Below, one piece after another: positions 21,643 through 34,751 of a stretch of 64,000 nucleotides of DNA. Below the pieces are notes generated by a model, which did no database searches, was not told the origin of the DNA, and was given only the letters and a program-made list of their open reading frames with translations. The position numbers were made by a program, and so were the translations under genes. The stretch's first letter is position 1; every line of letters starts with the position of its first letter. This DNA is from Cylicocyclus nassatus (Eukaryota > Nematoda > Chromadorea > Rhabditida > Strongylidae), in the NCBI GenBank assembly GCA_958299035.1, contig CATQJL010000305.1, positions 73,872,792 to 73,936,791 of the forward strand, given 5' to 3'.

Positions 21643-23383
21643 CTCGATGGCAGAAGCGGTTTATGTAATAAACATGTCGAAACCATATTGCAGGAATGTC
21701 CTCCGGCGCCCTTTAGGTACGATGGCACGATATTCATGAAAAAGCGTATAGTTTGGGCTGCCAGAACTATTAGCCCCGTAGGGGACTCGAACCCCTGACC
21801 CTTAGATTAAAAGTCTAATGCTCTACCAACTGAGCTAACGAGGCCTCGATGGCAGCAGCGTTTTATGTAATAAACATGTCGAAACCATATTGCAGGAATG
21901 TCCTCCGGCGCCCTTTAGGTACGATGCACGATATTCATGAAAAAGCGTATAGTTTGGGCTGCCAAAACTATTAGCCCCGTAGGGGACTCGAACCCCTGAC
22001 CCTTAGATTAAAAGTCTAATGCTCTACCAACTGAGCTAACGAGGCCTCGATGGCAGCAGCGTTTTATGTAATAAACATGTCGAAACCATATTGCAGGAAT
22101 GTCCTCCGGCGCCCTTTAGGTACGATGCACGATATTCATGAAAAAGCGTATAGTTTGGGCTGCCAAAACTATTAGCCCCTTAGGGGACTCGAATCCCTGA
22201 CCCTTAGATTAAAAGTCTAATGCTCTACCAACTGAGCTAACGAGGCCTCGATGGCAGAAGCGGTTTATGTAATAAACATGTCGAAACCATATTGCAGGAA
22301 TGTCCTCCGGCGCCCTTTAGGTACGATGGCGCGATATTCATGAAAAAGCGTATAGTTTGGGCTGCCAAAACTATTAGCCCCGTAGGGGACTCGAACCCCT
22401 GACCCTTAGATTAAAAGTCTAATGCTCTACCAACTGAGCTAACGAGGCCTCGATGGCAGCAGCGTTTTATGTAATAAACATGTCGAAACCATATTGCAGG
22501 AATGTCCTCCGGCGCCCTTTAGGTACGATGCACGATATTCATGAAAAAGCGTATAGTTTGGGCTGCCAAAACTATTAGCGCCTTAGGGGACTCGAATCCC
22601 TGACCCTTAGATTAAAAGTCTAATGCTCTACCAACTGAGCTAACGAGGCCTCGATGGCGGAAGCGGTTTATGTAATAAACATGTCGAAACCATATTGCAG
22701 GAATGTCCTCCGGCGCCCTTTAGGTACGATGGCACGATATTCATGAAAAAGCGTATAGTTTGGGCTGCCAAAACTATTAGCCCCGTAGGGGACTCGAACC
22801 CCTGACCCTTAGATTAAAAGTCTAATGCTCTACCAACTGAGCTAACGAGGCCTCGATGGCAGAAGCGGTTTATGTAATAAACATGTCGAAACCATATTGC
22901 AGGAATGTCCTCCGGCGCCCTTTAGGTACGATGGCACGATATTCATGAAAAAGCGTATAGTTTGGGCTGCCAGAACTATTAGCCCCGTAGGGGACTCGAA
23001 CCCCTGACCCTTAGATTAAAAGTCTAATGCTCTACCAACTGAGCTAACGAGGCCTCGATGGCAGCAGCGTTTTATGTAATAAACATGTCGAAACCATATT
23101 GCAGGAATGTCCTCCGGCGCCCTTTAGGTACGATGCACGATATTCATGAAAAAGCGTATAGTTTGGGCTGCCAAAACTATTAGCCCCGTAGGGGACTCGA
23201 ACCCCTGACCCTTAGATTAAAAGTCTAATGCTCTACCAACTGAGCTAACGAGGCCTCGATGGCAGAAGCGGTTTATGTAATAAACATGTCGAAACCATAT
23301 TGCAGGAATGTCCTCCGGCGCCCTTTAAGTACGATGGCACGATATTCATGAAAAAGCGTATAGTTTGGGCTGCCAAAACTATT

Positions 23384-23456
23384 AGCCCCGTAGGGGACTC
23401 GAACCCCTGACCCTTAGATTAAAAGTCTAATGCTCTACCAACTGAGCTTACGAGGC
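23384..23456 (-). pseudogene. tRNA-Lys copy with A8
   Basis: T8 to A (plus-strand 23449) removes the U8 that normally makes the U8-A14 tertiary pair, and changes the first base of the A box. Otherwise consensus. The same change recurs at 40932, 45166 and 46577. Confidence 0.6.
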
Positions 23457-23798
23457 CTCGATGGCAGAAGCGGTTCATGTAATAAACATGTCGAAACCAT
23501 ATTGCAGGAATGACCTCCGGCGCCCTTTAGGTACGATGGCACGATATTCATGAAAAAGCGTATAGTTTGGGCTGCCAAAACTATTAGCCCCGTAGGGGAC
23601 TCGAACCCCTGACCCTTAGATTAAAAGTCTAATGCTCTACCAACTGAGCTAACGAGGCCTCGATGGCGGAAGCGGTTTATGTAATAAACATGTCGAAACC
23701 ATATTGCAGGAATGTCCTCCGGCGCCCTTTAGGTACGATGCACGATATTCATGAAAAAGCGTATAGTTTGGGCTGCCAAAACTATTAGCCCCTTAGGG

Positions 23799-26218
23799 GA
23801 CTCGAATCCCTGACCCTTAGATTAAAAGTCTAATGCTCTACCAACTGAGCTAACGAGGCCTCGATGGCAGAAGCGGTTTATGTAATAAACATGTCGAAAC
23901 CATATTGCAGGAATGTCCTCCGGCGCCCTTTAGGTACGATGGCGCGATATTCATGAAAAAGCGTATAGTTTGGGCTGCCAAAACTATTAGCCCCGTAGGG
24001 GACTCGAACCCCTGACCCTTAGATTAAAAGTCTAATGCTCTACCAACTGAGCTAACGAGGCCTCGATGGCAGCAGCGTTGTATGTAATGAACATGTCGAA
24101 ACCATATTGCAGGAATGTCCTCCGGCGCCCTTTAGGTACGATGCACGATATTCATGAAAAAGCGTATAGTTTGGGCTGCCAAAACTATTAGCGCCTTAGG
24201 GGACTCGAATCCCTGACCCTTAGATTAAAAGTCTAATGCTCTACCAACTGAGCTAACGAGGCCTCGATGGCGGAAGCGGTTTATGTAATAAACATGTCGA
24301 AACCATATTGCAGGAATGTCCTCCGGCGCCCTTTAGGTACGATGGCACGATATTCATGAAAAAGCGTATAGTTTGGGCTGCCAAAACTATTAGCCCCGTA
24401 GGGGACTCGAACCCCTGACCCTTAGATTAAAAGTCCAATGCTCTACCAACTGAGCTAACGAGGCCTCGATGGCAGAAGCGGTTTATGTAATAAACATGTC
24501 GAAACCATATTGCAGGAATGTCCTCCGGCGCCCTTTAGGTACGATGGCACGATATTCATGAAAAAGCGTATAGTTTGGGCTGCCAGAACTATTAGCCCCG
24601 TAGGGGACTCGAACCCCTGACCCTTAGATTAAAAGTCTAATGCTCTACCAACTGAGCTAACGAGGCCTCGATGGCAGCAGCGTTTTATGTAATAAACATG
24701 TCGAAACCATATTGCAGGAATGTCCTCCGGCGCCCTTTAGGTACGATGCACGATATTCATGAAAAAGCGTATAGTTTGGGCTGCCAAAACTATTAGCCCC
24801 GTAGGGGACTCGAACCCCTGACCCTTAGATTAAAAGTCTAATGCTCTACCAACTGAGCTAACGAGGCCTCGATGGCAGCAGCGTTTTATGTAATAAACAT
24901 GTCGAAACCATATTGCAGGAATGTCCTCCGGCGCCCTTTAGGTACGATGCACGATATTCATGAAAAAGCGTATAGTTTGGGCTGCCAAAACTATTAGCCC
25001 CTTAGGGGACTCGAATCCCTGACCCTTAGATTAAAAGTCTAATGCTCTACCAACTGAGCTAACGAGGCCTCGATGGCAGAAGCGGTTTATGTAATAAACA
25101 TGTCGAAACCATATTGCAGGAATGTCCTCCGGCGCCCTTTAGGTACGATGGCGCGATATTCATGAAAAAGCGTATAGTTTGGGCTGCCAAAACTATTAGC
25201 CCCGTAGGGGACTCGAACCCCTGACCCTTAGATTAAAAGTCTAATGCTCTACCAACTGAGCTAACGAGGCCTCGATGGCAGCAGCGTTTTATGTAATAAA
25301 CATGTCGAAACCATATTGCAGGAATGTCCTCCGGCGCCCTTTAGGTACGATGCACGATATTCATGAAAAAGCGTATAGTTTGGGCTGCCAAAACTATTAG
25401 CGCCTTAGGGGACTCGAATCCCTGACCCTTAGATTAAAAGTCTAATGCTCTACCAACTGAGCTAACGAGGCCTCGATGGCGGAAGCGGTTTATGTAATAA
25501 ACATGTCGAAACCATATTGCAGGAATGTCCTCCGGCGCCCTTTAGGTACGATGGCACGATATTCATGAAAAAGCGTATAGTTTGGGCTGCCAAAACTATT
25601 AGCCCCGTAGGGGACTCGAACCCCTGACCCTTAGATTAAAAGTCTAATGCTCTACCAACTGAGCTAACGAGGCCTCGATGGCAGAAGCGGTTTATGTAAT
25701 AAACATGTCGAAACCATATTGCAGGAATGTCCTCCGGCGCCCTTTAGGTACGATGGCACGATATTCATGAAAAAGCGTATAGTTTGGGCTGCCAGAACTA
25801 TTAGCCCCGTAGGGGACTCGAACCCCTGACCCTTAGATTAAAAGTCTAATGCTCTACCAACTGAGCTAACGAGGCCTCGATGGCAGCAGCGTTTTATGTA
25901 ATAAACATGTCGAAACCATATTGCAGGAATGTCCTCCGGCGCCCTTTAGGTACGATGCACGATATTCATGAAAAAGCGTATAGTTTGGGCTGCCAAAACT
26001 ATTAGCCCCGTAGGGGACTCGAACCCCTGACCCTTAGATTAAAAGTCTAATGCTCTACCAACTGAGCTAACGAGGCCTCGATGGCAGAAGCGGTTTATGT
26101 AATAAACATGTCGAAACCATATTGCAGGAATGTCCTCCGGCGCCCTTTAAGTACGATGGCACGATATTCATGAAAAAGCGTATAGTTTGGGCTGCCAAAA
26201 CTATTAGCCCCGTAGGGG
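23799..26218. repeat. 12-unit block, second copy
   Basis: Counterpart of 20977-23396. Inside each copy a smaller repeat of four units (B, C70 tRNA with G spacer, A-R, B) occurs twice, 1209 bp apart. Confidence 0.85.
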
Positions 26219-29030
26219 ACTCGAACCCCTGACCCTTAGATTAAAAGTCTAATGCTCTACCAACTGAGCTAACGAGGCCTCGATGGCAGAAGCGGTTCAT
26301 GTAATAAACATGTCGAAACCATATTGCAGGAATGTCCTCCGGCGCCCTTTAGGTACGATGGCACGATATTCATGAAAAAGCGTATAGTTTGGGCTGCCAA
26401 AACTATTAGCCCCGTAGGGGACTCGAACCCCTGACCCTTAGATTAAAAGTCTAATGCTCTACCAACTGAGCTAACGAGGCCTCGATGGCGGAAGCGGTTT
26501 ATGTAATAAACATGTCGAAACCATATTGCAGGAATGTCCTCCGGCGCCCTTTAGGTACGATGGCACGATATTCATGAAAAAGCGTATAGTTTGGGCTGCC
26601 AAAACTATTAGCCCCGTAGGGGACTCGAACCCCTGACCCTTAGATTAAAAGTCTAATGCTCTACCAACTGAGCTAACGAGGCCTCGATGGCAGAAGCGGT
26701 TTATGTAATAAACATGTCGAAACCATATTGCAGGAATGTCCTCCGGCGCCCTTTAGGTACGATGGCACGATATTCATGAAAAAGCGTATAGTTTGGGCTG
26801 CCAGAACTATTAGCCCCGTAGGGGACTCGAACCCCTGACCCTTAGATTAAAAGTCTAATGCTCTACCAACTGAGCTAACGAGGCCTCGATGGCAGCAGCG
26901 TTTTATGTAATAAACATGTCGAAACCATATTGCAGGAATGTCCTCCGGCGCCCTTTAGGTACGATGCACGATATTCATGAAAAAGCGTATAGTTTGGGCT
27001 GCCAAAACTATTAGCCCCGTAGGGGACTCGAACCCCTGACCCTTAGATTAAAAGTCTAATGCTCTACCAACTGAGCTAACGAGGCCTCGATGGCAGAAGC
27101 GGTTTATGTAATAAACATGTCGAAACCATATTGCAGGAATGTCCTCCGGCGCAATTTAAGTACGATGGCACGATATTCACGAAAAAGCGTATAGTTTGGG
27201 CTGCCAAAACTATTAGCCCCGTAGGGGACTCGAACCCCTGACCCTTAGATTAAAAGTCTAATGCTCTACCAACTGAGCTAACGAGGCCTCGATGGCAGAA
27301 GCGGTTCATGTAATAAACATGTCGAAACCATATTGCAGGAATGTCCTCCGGCGCCCTTTAGGTACGATGGCACGATATTCATGAAAAAGCGTATAGTTTG
27401 GGCTGCCAAAACTATTAGCCCCGTAGGGGACTCGAACCCCTGACCCTTAGATTAAAAGTCTAATGCTCTACCAACTGAGCTAACGAGGCCTCGATGGCGG
27501 AAGCGGTTTATGTAATAAACATGTCGAAACCATATTGCAGGAATGTCCTCCGGCGCCCTTTAGGTACGATGGCACGATATTCATGAAAAAGCGTATAGTT
27601 TGGGCTGCCAGAACTATTAGCCCCGTAGGGGACTCGAACCCCTGACCCTTAGATTAAAAGTCTAATGCTCTACCAACTGAGCTAACGAGGCCTCGATGGC
27701 AGAAGCGGTTTATGTAATAAACATGTCGAAACCATATTGCAGGAATGTCCTCCGGCGCCCTTTAGGTACGATGGCACGATATTCATGAAAAAGCGTATAG
27801 TTTGGGCTGCCAGAACTATTAGCCCCGTAGGGGACTCGAACCCCTGACCCTTAGATTAAAAGTCTAATGCTCTACCAACTGAGCTAACGAGGCCTCGATG
27901 GCAGAAGCGGTTTATGTAATAAACATGTCGAAACCATATTGCAGGAATGTCCTCCGGCGCCCTTTAGGTACGATGGCACGATATTCATGAAAAAGCGTAT
28001 AGTTTGGGCTGCCAGAACTATTAGCCCCGTAGGGGACTCGAACCCCTGACCCTTAGATTAAAAGTCTAATGCTCTACCAACTGAGCTAACGAGGCCTCGA
28101 TGGCAGCAGCGTTTTATGTAATAAACATGTCGAAACCATATTGCAGGAATGTCCTCCGGCGCCCTTTAGGTACGATGGCACGATATTCATGAAAAAGCGT
28201 ATAGTTTGGGCTGCCAGAACTATTAGCCCCGTAGGGGACTCGAACCCCTGACCCTTAGATTAAAAGTCTAATGCTCTACCAACTGAGCTAACGAGGCCTC
28301 GATGGCAGCAGCGTTTTATGTAATAAACATGTCGAAACCATATTGCAGGAATGTCCTCCGGCGCCCTTTAGGTACGATGCACGATATTCATGAAAAAGCG
28401 TATAGTTTGGGCTGCCAAAACTATTAGCCCCTTAGGGGACTCGAACCCCTGACCCTTAGATTAAAAGTCTAATGCTCTACCAACTGAGCTAACGAGGCCT
28501 CGATGGCAGCAGCGTTTTATGTAATAAACATGTCGAAACCATATTGCAGGAATGTCCTCCGGCGCCCTTTAGGTACGATGGCACGATATTCATGAAAAAG
28601 CGTATAGTTTGGGCTGCCAGAACTATTAGCCCCGTAGGGGACTCGAACCCCTGACCCTTAGATTAAAAGTCTAATGCTCTACCAACTGAGCTAACGAGGC
28701 CTCGATGGCAGCAGCGTTTTATGTAATAAACATGTCGAAACCATATTGCAGGAATGTCCTCCGGCGCCCTTTAGGTACGATGCACGATATTCATGAAAAA
28801 GCGTATAGTTTGGGCTGCCAAAACTATTAGCCCCTTAGGGGACTCGAACCCCTGACCCTTAGATTAAAAGTCTAATGCTCTACCAACTGAGCTAACGAGG
28901 CCTCGATGGCAGAAGCGGTTTATGTAATAAACATGTCGAAACCATATTGCAGGAATGTCCTCCGGCGCCCTTTAGGTACGATGGCACTATATTCATGAAA
29001 AAGCGTATAGTTTGGGCTGCCAAAACTATT

Positions 29031-29103
29031 AGCCCCGTAGGGGACTGGAACCCCTGACCCTTAGATTAAAAGTCTAATGCTCTACCAACTGAGCTAACGA
29101 GGC
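29031..29103 (-). pseudogene. tRNA-Lys copy with C57
   Basis: Plus strand GACTGGAA for GACTCGAA: G57 to C in the T loop, hitting the B box and the usual G18-purine57 stacking. Single occurrence. Confidence 0.6.
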
Positions 29104-30228
29104 CTCGATGGCAGAAGCGGTTTATGTAATAAACATGTCGAAACCATATTGCAGGAATGTCCTCCGGCGCCCTTTAGGTACGATGGCACGATATTCATGA
29201 AAAAGCGTATAGTTTGGGCTGCCAGAACTATTAGCCCCGTAGGGGACTCGAACCCCTGACCCTTAGATTAAAAGTCTAATGCTCTACCAACTGAGCTAAC
29301 GAGGCCTCGATGGCAGCAGCGTTTTATGTAATAAACATGTCGAAACCATATTGCAGGAATGTCCTCCGGCGCCCTTTAGGTACGATGCACGATATTCATG
29401 AAAAAGCGTATAGTTTGGGCTGCCAAAACTATTAGCCCCTTAGGGGACTCGAATCCCTGACCCTTAGATTAAAAGTCTAATGCTCTACCAACTGAGCTAA
29501 CGAGGCCTCGATGGCAGAAGCGGTTTATGTAATAAACATGTCGAATCCATATTGCAGGAATGTCCTCCGGCGCCCTTTAGGTACGATGGCACGATATTCA
29601 TGAAAAAGCGTATAGTTTGGGTTGCCAAAACTATTAGCCCCGTAGGGGACTCGAACCCCTGACCCTTAGATTAAAAGTCTAATGCTCTACCAACTGAGCT
29701 AACGAGGCCTCGATGGCAGCAGCGTTTTATGTAATAAACATGTCGAAACCATATTGCAGGAATGTCCTCCGGCGCCCTTTAGGTACGATGCACGATATTC
29801 ATGAAAAAGCGTATAGTTTGGGCTGCCAAAACTATTAGCCCCGTAGGGGACTCGAACCCCTGACCCTTAGATTAAAAGTCTAATGCTCTACCAACTGAGC
29901 TAACGAGGCCTCGATGGCAGCAGCGTTTTATGTAATAAACATGTCGAAACCATATTGCAGGAATGTCCTCCGGCGCCCTTTAGGTACGATGCACGATATT
30001 CATGAAAAAGCGTATAGTTTGGGCTGCCAAAACTATTAGCCCCGTAGGGGACTCGAACCCCTGACCCTTAGATTAAAAGTCTAATGCTCTACCAACTGAG
30101 CTAACGAGGCCTCGATGGCAGAAGCGGTTTATGTAATAAACATGTCGAAACCATATTGCAGGAATGTCCTCCGGCGCCCTTTAAGTACGATGGCACGATA
30201 TTCATGAAAAAGCGTATAGTTTGGGCTG

Positions 30229-30238
30229 CCAGACCAGA
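30229..30238. repeat. 5-bp duplication in trailer
   Basis: CCAGA is repeated twice in the R-type trailer next to the tRNA at 30245, making the preceding unit 207 bp, the longest in the window. It enlarges the stem of the trailer hairpin and moves the distal T5 five bases further away. Confidence 0.9.
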
Positions 30239-31050
30239 ACTATTAGCCCCGTAGGGGACTCGAACCCCTGACCCTTAGATTAAAAGTCTAATGCTCTACC
30301 AACTGAGCTAACGAGGCCTCGATGGCAGCAGCGTTTTATGTAATAAACATGTCAAAACCATATTGCAGGAATGTCCTCCGGCGCCCTTTAGGTACGATGC
30401 ACGATATTCATGAAAAAGCGTATAGTTTGGGCTGCCAAAACTATTAGCCCCGTAGGGGACTCGAACCCCTGACCCTTAGATTAAAAGTCTAATGCTCTAC
30501 CAACTGAGCTAACGAGGCCTCGATGGCAGAAGCGGTTTATGTAATAAACATGTCGAAACCATATTGCAGGAATGTCCTCCGGCGCCCTTTAGGTACGATG
30601 GCACGATATTCATGAAAAAGCGTATAGTTTGGGCTGCCAGAACTATTAGCCCCGTAGGGGACTCGAACCCCTGACCCTTAGATTAAAAGTCTAATGCTCT
30701 ACCAACTGAGCTAACGAGGCCTCGATGGCAGCAGCGTTTTATGTAATAAACATGTCGAAACCATATTGCAGGAATGTCCTCCGGCGCCCTTTAGGTACGA
30801 TGCACGATATTCATGAAAAAGCGTATAGTTTGGGCTGCCAAAACTATTAGCCCCTTAGGGGACTCGAATCCCTGACCCTTAGATTAAAAGTCTAATGCTC
30901 TACCAACTGAGCTAACGAGGCCTCGATGGCAGAAGCGGTTTATGTAATAAACATGTCGAAACCATATTGCAGGAATGTCCTCCGGCGCCCTTTAGGTACG
31001 ATGGCACGATATTCATGAAAAAGCGTATAGTTTGGGCTGCCAAAACTATT

Positions 31051-31122
31051 AGCCCCGTAGGGGACTCGAACCCCTGACCTTAGATTAAAAGTCTAATGCT
31101 CAACCAACTGAGCTAACGAGGC
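31051..31122 (-). tRNA. tRNA-Lys(UUU) with T21, 72 nt
   Basis: One C is missing from the variable region (4 nt instead of 5) and A21 is T, changing the end of the D loop. Stems intact. The unit is 200 bp. Confidence 0.75.
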
Positions 31123-31452
31123 CTCGATGGCAGCAGCGTTTTATGTAATAAACATGTCGAAACCATATTGCAGGAATGTCCTCCGGCGCCCTTTAGGTAC
31201 GATGCACGATATTCATGAAAAAGCGTATAGTTTGGGCTGCCAAAACTATTAGCCCCTTAGGGGACTCGAATCCCTGACCCTTAGATTAAAAGTCTAATGC
31301 TCTACCAACTGAGCTAACGAGGCCTCGATGGCGGAAGCGGTTTATGTAATAAACATGTCGAAACCATATTGCAGGAATGTCCTCCGGCGCCCTTTAGGTA
31401 CGATGGCACGATATTCATGAAAAAGCGTATAGTTTGGGCTGCCAAAACTATT

Positions 31453-31525
31453 AGCCCCGTAGGGGACTCGAACCCCTGACCCTTAGATTAAAATTCTAAT
31501 GCTCTACCAACTGAGCTAACGAGGC
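31453..31525 (-). tRNA. tRNA-Lys(UUU) with A32
   Basis: C32 to A at the start of the anticodon loop (loop ATTTTAA). Its exact neighbour copy at 32058-32130 arose by the 605-bp tandem duplication of three units. Confidence 0.85.
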
Positions 31526-31654
31526 CTCGATGGCAGAAGCGGTTTATGTAATAAACATGTCGAAACCATATTGCAGGAATGTCCTCCGGCGCCCTTTAGG
31601 TACGATGGCACGATATTCATGAAAAAGCGTATAGTTTGGGCTGCCAGAACTATT

Positions 31655-31727
31655 AGCCCCGTAGAGGACTCGAACCCCTGACCCTTAGATTAAAAGTCTA
31701 ATGCTCTACCAACTGAGCTAACGAGGC
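31655..31727 (-). tRNA. tRNA-Lys(UUU) with T63 wobble
   Basis: Plus strand GTAGAGGACT: C63 to T, giving a G51-T63 wobble in the T stem, probably harmless. Nine copies, left coordinates 31655, 32260, 37302, 39117, 41335, 43351, 45771, 46980 and 47383. Every one sits beside an R trailer (no T4 terminator) and is followed by a B spacer. Confidence 0.88.
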
Positions 31728-34275
31728 CTCGATGGCAGCAGCGTTTTATGTAATAAACATGTCGAAACCATATTGCAGGAATGTCCTCCGGCGCCCTTTA
31801 GGTACGATGCACGATATTCATGAAAAAGCGTATAGTTTGGGCTGCCAAAACTATTAGCCCCTTAGGGGACTCGAATCCCTGACCCTTAGATTAAAAGTCT
31901 AATGCTCTACCAACTGAGCTAACGAGGCCTCGATGGCGGAAGCGGTTTATGTAATAAACATGTCGAAACCATATTGCAGGAATGTCCTCCGGCGCCCTTT
32001 AGGTACGATGGCACGATATTCATGAAAAAGCGTATAGTTTGGGCTGCCAAAACTATTAGCCCCGTAGGGGACTCGAACCCCTGACCCTTAGATTAAAATT
32101 CTAATGCTCTACCAACTGAGCTAACGAGGCCTCGATGGCAGAAGCGGTTTATGTAATAAACATGTCGAAACCATATTGCAGGAATGTCCTCCGGCGCCCT
32201 TTAGGTACGATGGCACGATATTCATGAAAAAGCGTATAGTTTGGGCTGCCAGAACTATTAGCCCCGTAGAGGACTCGAACCCCTGACCCTTAGATTAAAA
32301 GTCTAATGCTCTACCAACTGAGCTAACGAGGCCTCGATGGCAGCAGCGTTTTATGTAATAAACATGTCGAAACCATATTGCAGGAATGTCCTCCGGCGCC
32401 CTTTAGGTACGATGCACGATATTCATGAAAAAGCGTATAGTTTGGGCTGCCAAAACTATTAGCCCCGTAGGGGACTCGAACCCCTGACCCTTAGATTAAA
32501 AGTCTAATGCTCTACCAACTGAGCTAACGAGGCCTCGATGGCAGAATCGGTTTATGTAATAAACATGTCGAAACCATATTGCAGGAATGTCCTCCGGCGC
32601 CCTTTAAGTACGATGGCACGATATTCATGAAAAAGCGTATAGTTTGGGCTGCCAAAACTATTAGCCCCGTAGGGGACTCGAACCCCTGACCCTTAGATTA
32701 AAAGTCTAATGCTCTACCAACTGAGCTAACGAGGCCTCGATGGCAGAAGCGGTTCATGTAATAAACATGTCGAAACCATATTGCAGGAATGTCCTCCGGC
32801 GCCCTTTAGGTACGATGGCACGATATTCATGAAAAAGCGTATAGTTTGGCTGCCAGAACTATTAGCCCCGTAGGGGACTCGAACCCCTGACCCTTAGATT
32901 AAAAGTCTAATGCTCTACCAACTGAGCTAACGAGGCCTCGATGGCAGCAGCGTTTTATGTAATAAACATGTCGAAACCATATTGCAGGAATGTCCTCCGG
33001 CGCCCTTTAGGTACGATGCACGATATTCATGAAAAAGCGTATAGTTTGGGCTGCCAAAACTATTAGCCCCGTAGGGGACTCGAACCCCTGACCCTTAGAT
33101 TAAAAGTCTAATGCTCTACCAACTGAGCTAACGAGGCCTCGATGGCAGAAGCGGTTTATGTAATAAACATGTCGAAACCATATTGCAGGAATGTCCTCCG
33201 GCGCCCTTTAAGTACGATGGCACGATATTCATGAAAAAGCGTATAGTTTGGGCTGCCAAAACTATTAGCCCCGTAGGGGACTCGAACCCCTGACCCTTAG
33301 ATTAAAAGTCTAATGCTCTACCAACTGAGCTAACGAGGCCTCGATGGCAGAAGCGGTTCATGTAATAAACATGTCGAAACCATATTGCAGGAATGTCCTC
33401 CGGCGCCCTTTAGGTACGATGGCACGATATTCATGAAAAAGCGTATAGTTTGGGCTGCCAAAACTATTAGCCCCGTAGGGGACTCGAACCCCTGACCCTT
33501 AGATTAAAAGTCTAATGCTCTACCAACTGAGCTAACGAGGCCTCGATGGCAGCAGCGTTTTATGTAATAAACATGTCGAAACCATATTGCAGGAATGTCC
33601 TCCGGCGCCCTTTAGGTACGATGCACGATATTCATGAAAAAGCGTATAGTTTGGGCTGCCAAAACTATTAGCCCCTTAGGGGACTCGAATCCCTGACCCT
33701 TAGATTAAAAGTCTAATGCTCTACCAACTGAGCTAACGAGGCCTCGATGGCGGAAGCGGTTTATGTAATAAACATGTCGAAACCATATTGCAGGAATGTC
33801 CTCCGGCGCCCTTTTAGGTACGATGGCACGATATTCATGAAAAAGCGTATAGTTTGGGCTGCCAAAACTATTAGCCCCGTAGGGGACTCGAATCCCTGAC
33901 CCTTAGATTAAAAGTCTAATGCTCTACCAACTGAGCTAACGAGGCCTCGATGGCGGAAGCGGTTTATGTAATAAACATGTCGAAACCATATTGCAGGAAT
34001 GTCCTCCGGCGCCCTTTAGGTACGATGCACGATATTCATGAAAAAGCGTATAGTTTGGGCTGCCAAAACTATTAGCCCCGTAGGGGACTCGAACCCCTGA
34101 CCCTTAGATTAAAAGTCTAATGCTCTACCAACTGAGCTAACGAGGCCTCGATGGCAGAAGCGGTTTATGTAATAAACATGTCGAAACCATATTGCAGGAA
34201 TGTCCTCCGGCGCCCTTTAAGTACGATGGCACGATATTCATGAAAAAGCGTATAGTTTGGGCTGCCAAAACTATT

Positions 34276-34348
34276 AGCCCTGTAGGGGACTCGAACCCCT
34301 GACCCTTAGATTAAAAGTCTAATGCTCTACCAACTGAGCTAACGAGGC
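34276..34348 (-). tRNA. tRNA-Lys(UUU) with A68 mismatch
   Basis: G68 to A makes a C5-A68 mismatch in the acceptor stem. Single occurrence. Confidence 0.8.
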
Positions 34349-34678
34349 CTCGATGGCAGAAGCGGTTCATGTAATAAACATGTCGAAACCATATTGCAGG
34401 AATGTCCTCCGGCGCCCTTTAGGTACGATGGCACGATATTCATGAAAAAGCGTATAGTTTGGGCTGCCAAAACTATTAGCCCCGTAGGGGACTCGAACCC
34501 CTGACCCTTAGATTAAAAGTCTAATGCTCTACCAACTGAGCTAACGAGGCCTCGATGGCAGCAGCGTTTTATGTAATAAACATGTCGAAACCATATTGCA
34601 GGAATGTCCTCCGGCGCCCTTTAGGTACGATGCACGATATTCATGAAAAAGCGTATAGTTTGGGCTGCCAAAACTATT

Positions 34679-34751
34679 AGCCCCTTAGGGGACTCGAATC
34701 CCTGACCCTTAGAATAAAAGTCTAATGCTCTACCAACTGAGCTAACGAGGC
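34679..34751 (-). pseudogene. tRNA-Lys copy, A67/A53 plus T38
   Basis: Member of the A67/A53 class with A38 to T in the anticodon loop (plus strand AGAATAAAAG). Single occurrence of T38. Confidence 0.65.

Larger units (their letters stand above)
20977..23396. repeat. 12-unit block, first copy
   Basis: Units 105-116 match units 119-130 (23799-26218) at an offset of 2822 bp, sharing rare markers: ATGGCGCGAT spacers, CAGCGTTGTATG with AATGAAC (21251 and 24072), C70 tRNAs and the G29 tRNA. The copies differ again from the A8 tRNA at 23384. Confidence 0.85.
21167..26278 (-). tRNA. tRNA cluster, units 106-131
   Basis: 26 tRNA genes of 73 bp starting at 21167, 21368, 21570, 21772, 21973, 22174, 22376, 22577, 22779, 22981, 23182, 23384, 23586, 23787, 23989, 24190, 24392, 24594, 24795, 24996, 25198, 25399, 25601, 25803, 26004, 26206. 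Non-consensus: 21368, 22577, 24190 and 25399 (A67, A53 and C70), 22174, 23787 and 24996 (A67 plus A53), 21570 and 24392 (G29), 23384 (A8). First G, K and R spacers of the window occur here. Proximal T4 is lost behind 21772, 22981, 24594 and 25803. Confidence 0.93.
31104..32313. repeat. 605-bp tandem duplication of three units
   Basis: Three units (A67/A53 tRNA with G spacer; A32 tRNA with A-R spacer; T63 tRNA with B spacer) are repeated directly at a 605-bp offset, carrying the otherwise unique A32 change in both. The similarity runs on to about 32465. Confidence 0.88.
26408..32533 (-). tRNA. tRNA cluster, units 132-162
   Basis: 31 tRNA genes of 73 bp (72 at 31051) starting at 26408, 26610, 26812, 27013, 27215, 27417, 27619, 27821, 28023, 28225, 28426, 28628, 28829, 29031, 29233, 29434, 29636, 29837, 30038, 30245, 30446, 30648, 30849, 31051, 31251, 31453, 31655, 31856, 32058, 32260, 32461. 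Non-consensus: 28426 and 28829 (A67 only), 29434, 30849, 31251 and 31856 (A67 plus A53), 29031 (C57), 31051 (T21, one base short), 31453 and 32058 (A32), 31655 and 32260 (T63). Hybrid spacers with a B-type left part but 202 bp length follow 28023 and 28426. Confidence 0.93.

Noticed and set aside
31051..31122. Sequencing error as sole cause of the short tRNA
   Set aside because: A missing C in a CCC run could be an error, but the copy also has an independent T21 substitution, so I kept it as a real variant with reduced confidence.
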